From Halocafeteria seosinensis (Eukaryota; Sar; Bigyra; Bicosoecida): DNA of 64,000 bases. Below are positions 14,001-27,225 of the stretch, in pieces. Under the pieces are notes generated by a model. The model was not told where the DNA came from. It made no database searches and saw only the letters and a program-made list of their open reading frames with translations. Both the position numbers and the translations under genes were made by a program. The first letter of the stretch is position 1. Each line of letters begins with the position of its first letter. The stretch lies in assembly GCA_001687465.1 (NCBI GenBank), contig LVLI01000208.1:1-64000 (forward strand), read 5' to 3'.

Positions 14001-17000
14001 TCAGCGCAAGGCCCTGAATACATCGCTGCATGAGCTCCTTTAAGGCGTGAGAAACAAAAGAATCTTGAGTTGAACTCAGATTGTCCAACATTGGAGTGGT
14101 CAATACATGCACAGCGGCATGGGGTAAAAACGGAATGCTCCTTGAAAGCATTTCGAAGGTGTCGTATGAGCGACAGGTCCGCGATTCCTTCATAGGGACC
14201 TTGGGAGTATAGCCACTGTCTCGTTGTCTCGCCTTCGCAACTGACCCAACAACATCTTCCATGATAATATCCACTAGCATCCCCAACGAATCTACCAGAG
14301 CTTTTGTTCTAGGATTCAAGTCCTCATTCGTTGCGCCTACGTCTGTTCGATGAGACTTGTTAGGGGGTACGTTGGCCATGTGGTCCGAGATCAGCTCACC
14401 GAACGGATCGTGTTTTGGTTTGGAAGGCATCAACTGGTTCGATTTATATAATGCATTGATAACGGCGTGAATTACATGGCCCAGAACATGCTTTTGATAA
14501 CCCTCATTCAACCGGCTGTGTAGAGTCGAAACTAAATAGTTCAAATACTGAGCCCCCAATTCCTTCGCAATTTCCGACATCGTTGTCTTGGCTCCATCTC
14601 GATAAGTTTGCTCCTTACTGGCCAAAACTGTCGAAATTTGGCTAAGTATCCGTGGAAGTTCAATCTCGAGGATTGAGTGAGGAAGAAGCTTGAGAACTTT
14701 AACTATTGCCAAGGCGACCGGCGTTCTGATTTCCTTGTCTGGAACTACCTCATTTCGTCGTTGCCGCTTTATTGTAGCACGTTCAAGTATTTTGGACTCC
14801 GAAGCCTGCGGCCCAGGGGAAGTTATGTAGAGCTGATTGTCGTCCTGCTGATGTGTACCAGCTTGTAGCAGCTGCTGCAAACGTGGAAGTATTTGCTTCT
14901 GCAGTACTTCTATCACTTCCGTCTTATTGACATATTCATCCTGGCTTTGGGACGTAAGAAAATCCGCGATACCATCATCCAACTTCGTGACAGTTCCCGG
15001 GTAAAGAAACGTATCGCCTGAGGCTACAGATATCCCGGATCCGTGTTGCACGGGACTATTGTTATTCATAGAAATATCCATTTCTTCCTGCTGTTGCAAA
15101 CTCGCCAAGAAATGGAATCCACCAATAAAGGAGCAGACGACCTTAACAAGCGGAGTTTCTGCTGGAGCAGGGGCTGACTGTGCCATCCGTACCAACGTTT
15201 TGAGTGTGGCCACGTACTCCTCCCATGGAAGCCGTTTGGCAATTTCTCCGACAAGCTTTTCAGTTTCTTGGCGTAGAGGCCCTGCAGTGTTATTTGAGCC
15301 TTTTTGCTTTGGCCCTTGGCCACTGACTCCGTCCAATATAGCGTTGAGGGTCAGCGGGAGAACAAAGTAGCGCAGAGACGCAGTGGATAAGTCATCTTTT
15401 GCGATGCTCCCCTGCAGAATTTTCATGGCTTTTCTCCGCTGGTGTAGGTGTATGTGCGCAATGTCTTCAAAGCCCTCAGAACCAAGGACTCCAGTATCCA
15501 AATATAATAGGGATTCGAGACTAACAGCGGGTACGAAGACAGTTCGGTCATCCTTAGTATAATATGCAAAAATGGACGGATCCACTGGAATCAGCGGTGC
15601 GTCAGTGCTTCGAAGAGGAATAGTTGCAAGTTTAAAGGGACACTTGATAGCTTCGGTGTTTACTTCAAAGCCAAAGCGATCCCTTGACTGTCCTACAGGC
15701 ACACAGTTTCCATTCTTGAGCCCGTAACCCAGCAGCGCCCCAACTTCTGCATAATGGTTGCGCCCAGGGCTAAACTCCGTGTCATCATCTCTTGTGCTTT
15801 GCAATACAATGTCTCTCCACAGTTGTACGCACAAATTACGAACATTCTTGTCTGAGGACGAGACCATTCCGGAACGAATTCCCGGAAAGACCAATTCCAC
15901 AAGGACTGAGAGGGCGAACGAACTGAATTGAACTTCATCTGTGAACATAGCTACTTCGCCTTCCTTTGACCCTTGCCGGTTACTATTGAGCAGGCCAAAC
16001 ACTGGTTGACAGTATAGCGCAACGCATGACTCTTCCCGACGTTGGCTTACAGTAGTTTTCTTAACGTTAGTTGCGCATTTTGCAATGATAATGCATAAAA
16101 AGCGTTTTGCAGAATCTCTTATCGCTAGTTCCGAATCATGAAGTGAAAATATCGCGTGATGAACCAGGAATGGTAGCACCATTAAGCTTTTCCGAGAGTG
16201 GAAAACATCTTCGACACTCTCTTCAAGTGTCTTGAAAGCGCTCATTCTTTCATCATGATCTGGTTCTTCAATTTGACCTGCCTTCCAGCTGTGCAGCCTT
16301 TTTAGACACTCAACTAAATCTTGATCACCCCCTTGAATCTTAAGAATAATGCAAATGGTGTCGATCAAACTCTTGCGGACTCGTCCAACGAACGTAAACG
16401 GACTTGGGCCAATGACCGAAGCCAGGACGGGTAGCTGAAGCGATAGACGGAAAGGATCCACAGAAGAGGCCAAGTTGCTTATAATATCGATAACATCAAT
16501 CTTGGGATGATCCCGCCCATTTGCAGCTGCAGCATTAGCCGCGTTCATGGAGCCTAGTGCAAGGAACCCATTATGCCTCCCAGCCTTCTTGATTTCATTG
16601 AATGAGGGGGTCAAGAAGGGCACAAGCAACCCAAGTAGTTCGGAGCTCATATTATGCATGTGCTTTCCCACGACCTTTCCTTCCTCTATCAGTTTAGAAA
16701 CTTTAAGGAGGAGGGCTAATTCTCTATTTGCAAACGCATGCATTTGTGTTTGAGCCTTGCTCCAGTTTTTCATATCTGGCAAATTTATCTCTTTCGGAAA
16801 GATGAATTCTGGGTTACGGATACTCTGCTTTAGAAAACTCTTTGAAACTTCCGATCGACTTCCGAGACGGATAGCGACATGGCGCAGCAAAAACGGAACA
16901 TTTTCTTCCAAAATTTTCGATCCAGTTTCGGAAAACTCATGAGACGCAAACAGTTCTTGAGAGTTGGAAATAATGCTTTCAATAGTTTCAAACAAGGTTG

Positions 17001-20000
17001 CAACCACCACTGGTGCCGGTCCTACACCTACCACCGCAGAGCTGGAATCGATATGGAAGTCTGGATCCGAAGGAAACACTGGAAAACAATCGCTCTTTGA
17101 GTTCGCATAAACAACCATACCAGAGCTTATCGATTCAATAAGCTTGGGAATCGCATTCTTCAAAGAACTCAATTGTGTGACTAACTTGGGGTGGGACGCC
17201 ATCGTATGCAGAAGAGACAGGAGAGCTGGTGGTCGACTTGCACCCCGAACAACCGCCGGTTGTAACTGTATAGCTCGCGCTAGATGCGTGGCCACGCAAC
17301 TAAAGTACTCACCCCAGTCAAACGTCGGGAATATGGTCATTATTTCTTTCAGTCGTAACAGAGAGAGTGTGCGAAGTTTTCCAGACTTCTGATCAGAGCT
17401 CCTTGTAAACGACGTTTCACTGCTTTCCAATGGAGCATCCTCTTCCACCTCGGTCTCTTCCTGCGTTTCATGCTCTTCTGTAACCGTAGCTTGGTCCGTA
17501 ATGGCGACGGTACGATAGCACGCCAGTATCATCGGTACTATAATAGGCACAAACGCTTCCAATTTCATGCTCAGATGGGAAATCAACGCTTGTATAACGT
17601 TTAAGCACCCTTGAACCGTAGCTGACGGGACGTTCAACATCCCCCTTTCAAACCATTGGACAAGTTTGGGGGGGCTTGGCAAAACACGCCGACTTGCAGC
17701 TGGATGGAACATAGCTACTTCTATCAAGGAAACAATTCCATGCAAGGATTTACCGCCGATAAATGTTTTCAAGGATAATCCCGCGAACTCCTTGCCTACT
17801 TGTCTCTCCACTTCTTCCCGGTTGGTAAATGCTTCATCTGGCAAGTTTATGAGGAGAGGTCGGAGAATCAAGTGAATGAGAAATCCGATTTCTGCTTCCT
17901 TTAATCCGGAACAACAGTTCAAAATGATTCTTCTTCGAGCAGCAGGGGAGTCTCTCTTGTTGTGCCCCCGGCGTTGCAAGAGTCTACCGAACATAATCCG
18001 TAGAGAAAGTGGAACTATCGTTTCACGGTCTTCTTCAGCGATGCTACTTTCTAGTGAAAAGCGCGTCAGCTCTTCATAGTATTGTTTATCATCGCATAAC
18101 TTTTCCAAGGGAGACTGGTAAGGTCTAACATTTCTGTTCTTGAAATTTAATATGCACTTCAGGGCCCAGTGAGCAATTGCACCATCCACTTTCGTAAGAA
18201 GACGCTCGAATAGAGGTTTCATAATTTCGTGGGCGAAAACATCGTCCCAACCCTTCCAATGCGAGAACAGCCGTAAGAAATTGCGTAACCTCGTTGTTGC
18301 GTGGCCCTTTTTCATTGACGTCGCGATTTGCGAGTTGGGAGCAAGGCCTTCACTGACTTCATGTTCACATCGAGTTTGAGGGTCTACGCGAACGCCCTCA
18401 TATGCTTGTTTCATCGCGGAAGCGAAAGCAAGTACCCGCTTTTCTTTTCCAGCGGTGGGAAGACGAGAACGAAATTCACCAATTTCCTCTTCAAAATTGA
18501 GTTCAAAAGCATCTGGGTCTTTCCTGTGAGTACATCCATAGTAATCGTTCCTCATGAAAATTAAGAACATAGGTACGATTACTTTACTACGTTTCTTAGC
18601 GTCTTCTGTCTGTCGCGCCAGCGTTTCGAAGATGTTCCGATGATACGTCTCTGCATCAGTTCGTCCAGCAACGCCTACGCCTAGTCGATTCTCTTCGATG
18701 GCAGCTTGCATTAGATAGGTGCCTTGGGTATATTCCTCTTCGTTCACACGAGAGTTGTTCTTAGAATAACTGTCTAAGATAATTCTCGGTCCCGTGAGTC
18801 CACAGACGGTATTCGATATAAAACGAAAAACGATTTCATCCATGCCCGGAGCAGAGCTCTCTGACATTAAGTAATTTGCAAATGTTTCCACCTTGCCCTC
18901 GCCTGAAGCGTTCGACGCTGCAGAGGAAAACCAATGGTTTGCAGCAGTGATGCTCTGTGTGACCACGTCACCAAATGTCCCGTTCTTGTCTCTGTCGGAT
19001 TCACGGTCAACATTGCAGTGCATAACCTGTTCACAAAAACGTGGCCAGACTAGTGAAGGATATGTCTGTAAAGCCACACTCAAAGCGGATACGGCATAAT
19101 TCCACAAGGGTGAGAACTTGATAAAAAGGACACCGAGCAGGTGGCCAACAGTCCATTCCACGTAGCAATGAGGCAGGCGTCTTGAGGAGAGTATGGTAGA
19201 CACTTGCTCTAACCGTAGCACCTTCTGCCGTTCTGTAAGAATCGAGTTTGGCAAGTGTTCGATTTCAACGAGCATTTCGACGATGTTACATTCGCCGAAA
19301 TATGGATCTTCTTGTTGAGTCTCATCTTCTTGCACCTCTTCCGATCGCTCTTGCCGGGTCGCTGTTGCTTCTAAGTAATGTAGAGGCTTCCATTCTTTCA
19401 GGAACTGAAGAGCAGTCAATCGACACGATCTATCCGGGAACGATAAGGCATCTTGAAGGAAGGGTAAATTGATTTTCAACGATTCGACATCGTAAAGAAG
19501 TTCATGGTAATCAGTTCCCGAGCTATTCAGCATGCGGCTGTACGACTTGAGAGCACTCAGACTAGCGAGAGCGACGCCGACTACGCAGTGCTTAAATAGT
19601 TCAGAGTGTGCTGCCCGTTGAGAATATCCTTTCACGAGCACATTCTTCGCCAATGACAGGCAAACATTTGTCTGCCGCAAATTGAATTCGAAGAAATCCT
19701 TGGAGGCCAGAAAGGTATCTTCATGAGGGAAGTCAGTCTCTCTCTGCTGTGCGATAATTGAAGCTTCTGTTAAACACATTGCACGTAAATGCTGTATCGC
19801 AATAAACCCAACAGATGGGCTACAGGAACTACGCTGCGCTAGAGACTTGACGACATCCATGGTATGTTGGAGAGACTTAAGTGAAAGTTCGTACTGAACG
19901 TCAACAGAGGAAAAACACTGAATGGCAGTCCACAGCCTTGATACAAGAAGTAGCCCTTCAGACTCAATTTTCGTCTGCTTCTGTAGCTTATCTAAGCACT

Positions 20001-22365
20001 CTGTAACATACACGGTAAGATGTTGTTGTACTTTCCGATGCTGAGAGCGTCCCAGGATTGAAAAGCACAGCCTCCCCTTGCCGTCTACGATGCTCCTTTG
20101 TATATGTGATACAGAGGTGCTGGACGCTCCCAGCGGATTACCTGCGGCATCAATTCGCTGCTTGCCATGGTAACCAGCTTTCTCCTCATCAGCGCTAGAT
20201 ATCCCATCCTTCAGGTAAACACCACAAAACGAGTCTCTAGCACATAGGATCGAAGACCACGCACCATCTGGATCCTGTTCCACCAACTCCACAATATACC
20301 TACGAAAGTGGTCTACAATTGTGTCTTGGATCTGATAAACATTAGGGACCGAAGGAGCCGCGCAAGCATTAAGCAGCTGTCGTGCACACTGTACGGCTAT
20401 ATCTTTGTACGGCTTACGCAATGCTTTGAAACGAGATCCACGTTCGCCACCAAACGCCGACTTGTAAGCAGCATAATCACCACTTCCCCTTTCTCCACTA
20501 CCCTCGATGTCGTGAAACAAAGCCGGTACTAATGAGTCTCCCAGACCTCCAACGGCGTTCGATGACTGCGAAAGTTCCGATATAGTGCCCTCTTCAATTG
20601 CTTCCGGAAGCTGCATCCATGCACCCCCGTGGGCTGCCAGTGCACTCGAAAATAGTATGTCAACCAAGACTGAATTCGAAGCAATTCTGTGGTCATATGA
20701 CAAAATCATCTTCATAGAGGCGGATATGTTCTGGGCGAATTGTTGCTTCAGTTTTTTCCCGAGTATGTCTGTTCCTTCAGCTGAAGCATCCGGAGCCCCT
20801 TCGTCTTCTTCCTCATCCCCATCAGTGTCGTCGCCGGCGGTATCACCCGACCTTTTATCATCGTTTATATGCGGTAAAACAAAATGCCAAACGAGTTTAA
20901 GGAACTCCATTGAAGCCAGTCTAAAAGCCGAAGGGTGCTTTTCGTTGTTCCAATTCCACTTTGCGAAAAGTGAACCAAGAAGATGAAAAATGTCAAAGTG
21001 TACTGACTCGCATACCATCTTGGCATCTCTATACCGAATCCAGTTATTTAAGATCATCAACAATGTTGAACCATAGTTACTCCATCGAGTAGAGTTTGGA
21101 CCACTAGCATTCTTAACACTAAGTTTGCATTCTTCCATAACTTTCCTAAATAAGGGTGCGCAAGAATAAGCAGTAGCATTCTTGCACAAATATTCCAAAA
21201 CCCTACCGAGGATCTCGCATCGTAGTAGCATTTTCACATCCGTTGCCGGTGAAGAACTGCTGGCATCTTCTCCAACCACCGGCCGGCAAACATCAATCAT
21301 TTTTGGGAAAATCTTCCCAGCACGTGAGTGCAGGGCTCCGCGTATTCCTTTTACAGACTGAAACAAAGCGGCAGCAATACCGTCCCGCAGATCGTGAGGC
21401 TTTCCTAATGGCGTCGAACGCAGAGGAAAACGCTTGGACCCTTGAGTGGATGTCTCCCTAGCAACGCCGTTTTCGCTAGACCGGAAACTCTCACTTACCA
21501 GCTTTTCATTCACCATTCCAGCAGCTTTGATCAGGATTTTCGCTTGCTTCGCATGTTCCTTCGGTCCGAGCTTGCGCAGTACAAACGCGTAGGATTCGGC
21601 TGCAAATTGACGTACATATGGGGTTTTATGTCCCAAGAGCGGTCCGTAGTAGTCCCGGAGGGACTCTATATTTTCCTTCAGCTTTTTTGACAAGTGTTTG
21701 AAGAGATAGGAAAGGGTTCTAAAAACGTGTCCCGTTACTTCCGGTTTCGTCGAATCGATGAAATCCACTAACGTCATAAGAATATCACCGAACTGTGGGT
21801 ATAATTCATCCTGCACATCCCTGCAATTCAATTCCAAGTCAAATTCCTTTCCGTCAGTTCAAAGGATCGAAAGATTTTCCAACTTCGCAATAGCTTACCT
21901 CGCTAAGACAGTTAATAAGTCGAAGCACGATTCCCAGGCCATAATTGGCTGGCCGGCTGTCGTGTGCTCAGAGTTGCTGTTTTTCTCTGACGAAGACAAG
22001 TCCTTCCCTCGAAGAGTATCGAGGATATACTGCACGATTTCTTCCTTGTGGAAGAGAATTTGAGGCAAAGAATTGCTAATGGGACGCAATTTCCAGGCCA
22101 ATTGCCGAAATTGGCGAGTCAAATCAAGCTCGATCCAGCGGTCTAGTGCCTCTTTAAAGTAGCATTTGAACTGTCCGCTCTCCTCGACGATAGCATCGGG
22201 GTCATGAGGCTTTTCGTCCTCGTATTTGGGGGGCAGCTCGTGTGCCACATCAATATTAATATTGTTTATGCGCTCCGTGAAGGTCTCGAACCGGAACCTC
22301 CGGTCAGAATGGCGGCCCTTTCCGGACCCTTTTGTGTAGGTATAGTCAGCCCCGTGAGACGTCAT
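11008..22365 (-). CDS. UTP20: UTP20, U3 snoRNP / SSU processome scaffold
   Basis: Two exons on the minus strand: 21899..22365, then 11008..21820. The 78-bp intron (GTAAGCT to TTGCAG) joins AG to G in an arginine codon; total about 3759 aa. UTP20 (DRIM) is a HEAT-repeat scaffold needed for 18S rRNA maturation in the nucleolus. Family marks: near the start, RFETFTERINNINIDV; then PYVRQFAAESYAFVLRK; towards the end, FLRFLMNYPLSKEKL followed by DGRLAVIDMLYAIISKFP, typical of the UTP20 C-terminal domain; and a lysine/arginine-rich tail (KKRRAA) fitting nucleolar location. Acidic linkers interrupt the repeats. It is clearly longer than the human (about 2785 aa) and yeast (about 2493 aa) proteins. 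It converges on the SFI1-like gene; their stop codons are about 230 bp apart. Confidence 0.93.
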
Positions 22366-23559
22366 GTTGGCCCAGTATCACTTCAGTATACTTTCTCATT
22401 TGCATCATGGAGCCATTATGCACAATAAGACCTCTACTATGCTATATGCAGCGAAAGACAGCGGTGTCAGTGGTACATGAAGCTGCAACTTCAACAAAGC
22501 AATCTTTTGTGCGTTTGTTTCGCTTCACCGCGAAGCATTGACAATGCCTTATACTACCAACAAGTATTGTAAGAGTATTATAATATACACAATAGTGTAA
22601 GTATCCTAACTTGAATGGAAGTCTTCTTGTCGTCTATGGGGAACTGGTATGTCTTCTTGTGCTATCTTTTATACATCCACATGTAAGCGGTATATAGCTG
22701 ATACATCCGTACTGATTTATTTTACAGTAACACGCATGCGGCCATCTAGTACTACTGCTGTCCCGATGATCCCAACATTGCGCGCAGTGCGTCGAGGTAG
22801 CAACTTGTTTCTTACATAATCGGGTTATTCGGGCGGCCGAAGTAGACTCTCTACCTTCCCGGCTGGGCTACATACACTATCTGTCAGTTGGATGCAGCTT
22901 CATTATTTTTTATACTTTTGTTCACGTATCGATAACTGGAAATGAATGATTATACCCGTCAACATCATTAAGCAACGTGTATATATATGTGTCTTTGTGC
23001 GTTCCTACACCCACTACTGAGAAGGTAGTTATCGATGGCGCCTCTGGCGGTTCGAACCTTCAACTCATGTGTCCAGACAGCACGTTTTTCTGACAGGCAG
23101 TCTAAGACTACGCTAAGGATACGCGAGCCCGGTCTCGGACTGTTTCCCACCGGGGCGGAGTGAAGGGGAATCCCTAATTATCGCTCCCAGCGAGGTCGTA
23201 TGGTTCTCATACATGTATGCGTGTTCGGCCAGGTGACGACGCCAGTGGATACAGCTTCATTTCCTATTTTATATCATGTTTATTATTTGTTTCCTCAGTC
23301 ACTCCTACTTTACGAGGTCTAGAGAAGCTGTTTGAGCATGAAACCTTGTCCAAACATGCCGGTGGTCGATGCGGGTATAGCCATGCTCTCAGGATTCTGT
23401 TATAATGGGTTATAAGATAGTTAGATAAAGTGCGATGAATGCCCATCGCAGACCTCTTCGAGCTAGGAATCGAGCCCATCGCGGGCACTTTAGCGCTCAT
23501 CGAACGCACCGCACCCCATAAAACATCGCGCTTGTGAGACTTGTCCGCTACAGGCTTCG
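22366..23559. other. Intergenic, start of accessory island
   Basis: No gene is supported. The part next to 22365 must include the UTP20 promoter. A perfect B-box-like string (GGTTCGAACC near 23049) is present, but the flanks cannot fold as a tRNA T-arm. The rest is AT-rich with short imperfect repeats such as GTCTTCTTGT at 22620-22660. Confidence 0.4.
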
Positions 23560-23945
23560 CTACGCTGTGTGAGAGGTGAACCCTGCCCGGAACCGGTCCA
23601 GCATCTTCACGTTGTGGTGCATCAACGTGACTGACAGTTTGACCGTCCTCAGCTTGCGGAAGTTCCGCCTCTCCCTTGTTCCCCAGCGGGAGCCCGGTGC
23701 TTTGCTGGCAATTCTCTTGAGGAACTTGATTGCGTCTTCCCCCGAAACCGCCCGCCGCCTCTATCGCGAACGGGATAATTTCCGTGTGGTGGTCCCTCAG
23801 GTGTCTGTATTTTGTCCGCTTCATCTTCTCCCCTTCTACCGCGATGGTGAGCGTTGACCGGGCAAAGGATAAATCTCCCAAAAAGCTTTCATGGGGTTTG
23901 CAACGAAAACAGCAGGCCTCGTTGCCTCGGCGATAAAGTCCTTGG
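23560..23945 (-). pseudogene. Retroelement ORF relic (3' end)
   Basis: Minus strand reads a stretch resembling the C-terminal end of reverse-transcriptase ORFs of non-LTR-type elements: a KYRHLRDHH segment, then IIPFAIEAAGGFG, then, after a +1 change of frame near 23725, EDAIKFLKRIASKAPGSRWG and LSVTLMHHNVKMLDRF, ending at a TAG at 23560. The two parts make sense only when joined across the frameshift. No catalytic YxDD region or element ends were found here. Assignment rests on memory of this conserved tail in many eukaryotic retroelements; the exact clade is not determined. Its place at the edge of the island fits a mobile-DNA-rich segment. Confidence 0.4.
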
Positions 23946-24163
23946 TGATACTGTCTAAATTTGGAGCGTACTTGACGGGAAAAGTCATCATCTATTCTCA
24001 TACCCATTATATCATTTCGGAAGGAATACAATATGGCTCATTTTCCGTTCCCAACGGATGTGCTAGAGCAGTTCGATGGTCCCGCACGTCTTGACGATTT
24101 CAGGGTAACCCAAACAAGCGGAGAGAACAAACCATTTGTCCTAGGGGTTAGAAGCAGCCATGA

Positions 24164-24930
24164 TTAAAGACCATGAATGAAACAAAGCCTCATGGAGTGT
24201 TTCATTTTGTACGTGGTAATTCGTTGCTCGTTAAGATATGCTAACTTTACACGTTCTTCGCTACGTGCTGTAGCAACGCATTGCTCTTTTCGGATGCTAA
24301 TGCGTTTTACAAAAGCGGCGGATTTCATAGACACGTGTGGACGATCTACGTCGCACACGAAAATCTCAGTATGCAGAGACGGTTTGACACGCCAAAATGT
24401 CCGAATCAAATTCTTCTTCACATCTTGATCACAGCGCTCATTCACAAAGTTTATCGCGTTCCGCGGATCGTTGAGTAAAGGGGACATTTGCTTGGACTCC
24501 AATCCACTACCTAATTTACCCATAATCCACATGTTGTCTCCAGGTTTCCAAGCAAGAAAATGCACTTCTTCCTATTCAGGAAATTTACTAGCCTCCAATT
24601 CCCTTGCTTTCAGAAAAGCTGCTACCCGGTCAATCGTTTCCGGATTACTTGTATCCCGATTAGTTATCCTTACATTTTGCAGTCTTATCGAGCCTAGGCC
24701 TTTTGTAGCCATAACAGGCCACATAGGGTATCCCAGCGCAGCCGCCGTGTTGCGTCAATTTCGGACGGAAGCAACGAGGATGCTAAACCGAAAACAAAGT
24801 AACAATCGTGCACTCGAGACGCTGCTGAACGAATGTCCCTCTTCACCTGGTGTAGTTGCTCGTTCTCTTCCGCCACAATACAAGTATCGGGTCGGAACGT
24901 CGTTGGATAATTTACCTCAGGTTCTTAGCT
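24164..24930 (-). pseudogene. Decayed gene of unknown family
   Basis: On the minus strand a protein-like reading runs through at least two lesions. From about 24880 it reads EENEQLHQVKRDIRSAASR and LASSLLPSEIDATRR. After a frame change near 24745 it continues YPMWPVMATKGLGSIRLQ and PETIDRVAAFLKARELEA. It then crosses an in-frame TAG near 24568 and reads HFLAWKPGDNMWIMGKLG, later NAINFVNERCDQDVKKNL, ending at 24164. Composition and flow are those of a real protein on both sides of each break. I do not recognise the family. An intron instead of a frameshift is possible at the first break, but no good splice pair is seen. Confidence 0.35.
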
Positions 24931-25756
24931 AGCATCAAGAAGTAATAGCTTCCCAGCGAGTAACTGCTAGGGGTGAATCACCTTGATAGCTTGTTGTAGC
25001 GGGAAACGGTCGCCGCAGTTCGTCAGTGCGGTAATTTAATCACCTTAGCCTATGTCGTTTACCAGTGCAAGAGCAGAAACATGCACTTTTCGCTCGGCTT
25101 GTTTTCTTTTCGTTTCCCCCCCACCTTTTTCGCTGGATGACTTGGTTGCAATTAAATGACTTAACAATACACAATGATAGTATTTTGTTAATGTTCAGAC
25201 ACAAGTTGCTGCCCGTTCTTTGAACGGGAACAACTTGCCTCTTCTCGGCGAAGTTTTCGCTGACCGGGATGACTGGTGCGAATTTCGGACCAAATCCACA
25301 CCACTCTAGGTCCACTGTGTCACCGTCCACACACTCACACATACCAACGAGTTAGAACATGAACGGTCATACTCCCTTGCCGTTGACCCTGTCTGCAGGA
25401 TAATTACAGTTCAGTCTGATGTTTGGTCAACACAAATACCAACACTTTATACAACAGAGATATAAAGCTTGCGGTACCACATGTTACACGTTACATGTAT
25501 TGGTAATGAGATATTACATAAGGGAACAAGTCATCCAGCTAATCCCTATATACCCTAACAAATACATACACGTACGTAGACCGAAACGGAGTTCTGTTGA
25601 GGGATGGTATTTTTGGATGAGCGCATCATTGATAATGGAAATGAGGCATTGCAGCTGTTTCTTTTAAGCAGTCAAAATCTAAACGAAGAAATTACAGAAT
25701 TATACTGGACTTTTCTGATATAGACTACCCTAGTAAGCGTTGCACCAAGCTAGTCG
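24931..25756. other. Intergenic
   Basis: No supported gene. A 100-codon open stretch on the minus strand at 25040-25342 has the composition of random sequence. The part from about 25420 to 25700 is AT-rich and probably holds the 3' end of the GNAT gene transcript. Confidence 0.4.
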
Positions 25757-26656
25757 TCATGACTCCGAAAGCGCGGCACCATGTGTTGTTTTTGTAAGCA
25801 AATTCATAGGGTGTAAAACTTCATTCCTGGTAAAGAGAGCAATATCGCAAAACTTCACGAACCCTTTTGTGTAGAAGAATCTCGCCGAAGTTTCGGTACA
25901 GTGGACAATAACGTCGTGGGCACCTCCTGTATTAATTGCATCGCCAACCAGTTTCTCCAAGAGCAGAGAGCCATAGCCTCTCCTCCGTTCATCAACGCTA
26001 GTGGTTAACTCATAAATACAAACCGCCCCCTCCTCGACCATCTGGTAGGAACCCCCAGTTACAACCTTTTTTCCTCTTCGGAGAAGCATATGGACGTTTG
26101 GATTTCGAGCCTGTTGCACTTGAGAGTCGGAATGCAACAACCTAGACGAGTACCGTTCTACCGATGCGGCATCCACTTCCACTTCATGCGCCTCAAATTG
26201 TAAACGTGCGAACTCTATAGAGTTATCTCCATTCAGATACTCGAAAGATATATCCTCCGACGACATTTTCTGGGCGATTTCTTTTCCGCGTGCATATGCT
26301 TCATAGTGCTCATGCAAAAGTCTCATCCCAGAAATACGGGTCTGAACAGGGAAGAGCGGCTTGTAATCCAGTTTCATCTGGGCAACCCTTTCCCTCACTC
26401 CCTCCGGAGTGCTGCTGGGAAACAGAATCAGGCTCCAACTTTGCTTCTTCCGTTTTTGTTTCTGAGTCAACTCAATTAATTTTCTCTCCAATGACTTCAA
26501 TTTTTTTGACCGGATGTAATGTACACAATTCAGCCATGGAATGCCACAATTTGCTGTCACGAAGCAGAAATCGTTTCCCTCGATCATTTCCGTGGCGGGA
26601 TCTCGTAGAGAGTGCAAGTATTGAGCTACAGCTTTCTCCCATAGTAAATCCTCCAT
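25757..26656 (-). CDS. GNAT-family N-acetyltransferase
   Basis: Single exon, 299 aa, ATG at 26656. The C-terminal half is a GNAT fold: a beta strand (AVCIYELTTSV) runs into the acetyl-CoA pyrophosphate loop DERRRGYGSLLLEKL, which fits the Q/RxxGxG/A motif A, followed by the next strand (HDVIVHCTETSARFFY) and the usual GF turn (TKGFVKF). The N-terminal 150 residues are helical and basic and not assigned. It transfers an acetyl group from acetyl-CoA to an amine; the substrate cannot be told. There is no signal peptide or membrane segment, so it is probably cytosolic or nuclear. The gene is intact inside an otherwise decayed island. An extra 5' exon cannot be excluded. Confidence 0.75.
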   Translation of the reverse strand: MEDLLWEKAVAQYLHSLRDPATEMIEGNDFCFVTANCGIPWLNCVHYIRSKKLKSLERKLIELTQKQKRKKQSWSLILFPSSTPEGVRERVAQMKLDYKPLFPVQTRISGMRLLHEHYEAYARGKEIAQKMSSEDISFEYLNGDNSIEFARLQFEAHEVEVDAASVERYSSRLLHSDSQVQQARNPNVHMLLRRGKKVVTGGSYQMVEEGAVCIYELTTSVDERRRGYGSLLLEKLVGDAINTGGAHDVIVHCTETSARFFYTKGFVKFCDIALFTRNEVLHPMNLLTKTTHGAALSES

Positions 26657-27225
26657 TTTGATCTTCCCGGTTCCCTACTGCATGCAAGCGAATCCGACGC
26701 GAAGCTGCGAGTCCGGTATCTGGAATTCGGATTCTCTATGGTAGCCTTAGATTCCAAGTTAGCTCTATTTCTCACGCTGTTATCCAATTCAATGGGGATT
26801 TTCTTTATCGTACCTGACGTCTTGTCTCTTGTATAAAGATCCAATATGCACGTCACACCACAGCAGCAGCGAGCTGCTGCTCTATCTTTGTCCCCAACGA
26901 CGTTGCGTTCTTCCGGTAGTTGTTGGTAGGCATACAACAATCTCGTTTATCTAAACGCTGTGTTTGTCAACCATGTATCGGCAGAGAAAACAATGATAGA
27001 ACGTGGGGTTCGAGGCGTTGGTCGCAAGTTGTCGCACTCGGAGTTGGCGGCTCATGCGGTACTATATTACCATTTGGCCTAGTATATGCCAAAAACGGTC
27101 GGCAACACGGACTAGAAACATGCAGTGTACAGGTTTGTCAACGATTATATGAAGGGAGGGAGTGATGAGTGGTTTCTCCTTGTTGACTTGCATAGCAACA
27201 GCCATGAACTAGCCACTGGTAGAGT
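26657..27225. other. Intergenic
   Basis: Spacer between the GNAT gene and the possible small secreted protein. Open stretches on both strands (for example 26920-27165 plus) show no domain or splice support. Confidence 0.35.

Noticed and set aside
11053-22063. Plus-strand open frames across UTP20
   Set aside because: Shadows of the UTP20 coding strand; S/P-rich content arises from acidic codons read in reverse.
23041-23070. tRNA B-box-like GGTTCGAACC
   Set aside because: Flanking bases cannot form the 5-bp T-stem on either strand, and no A box or acceptor stem is found at the right distance.
25040-25342. 100-codon minus-strand ORF
   Set aside because: No family, random-looking composition in an AT-rich spacer.
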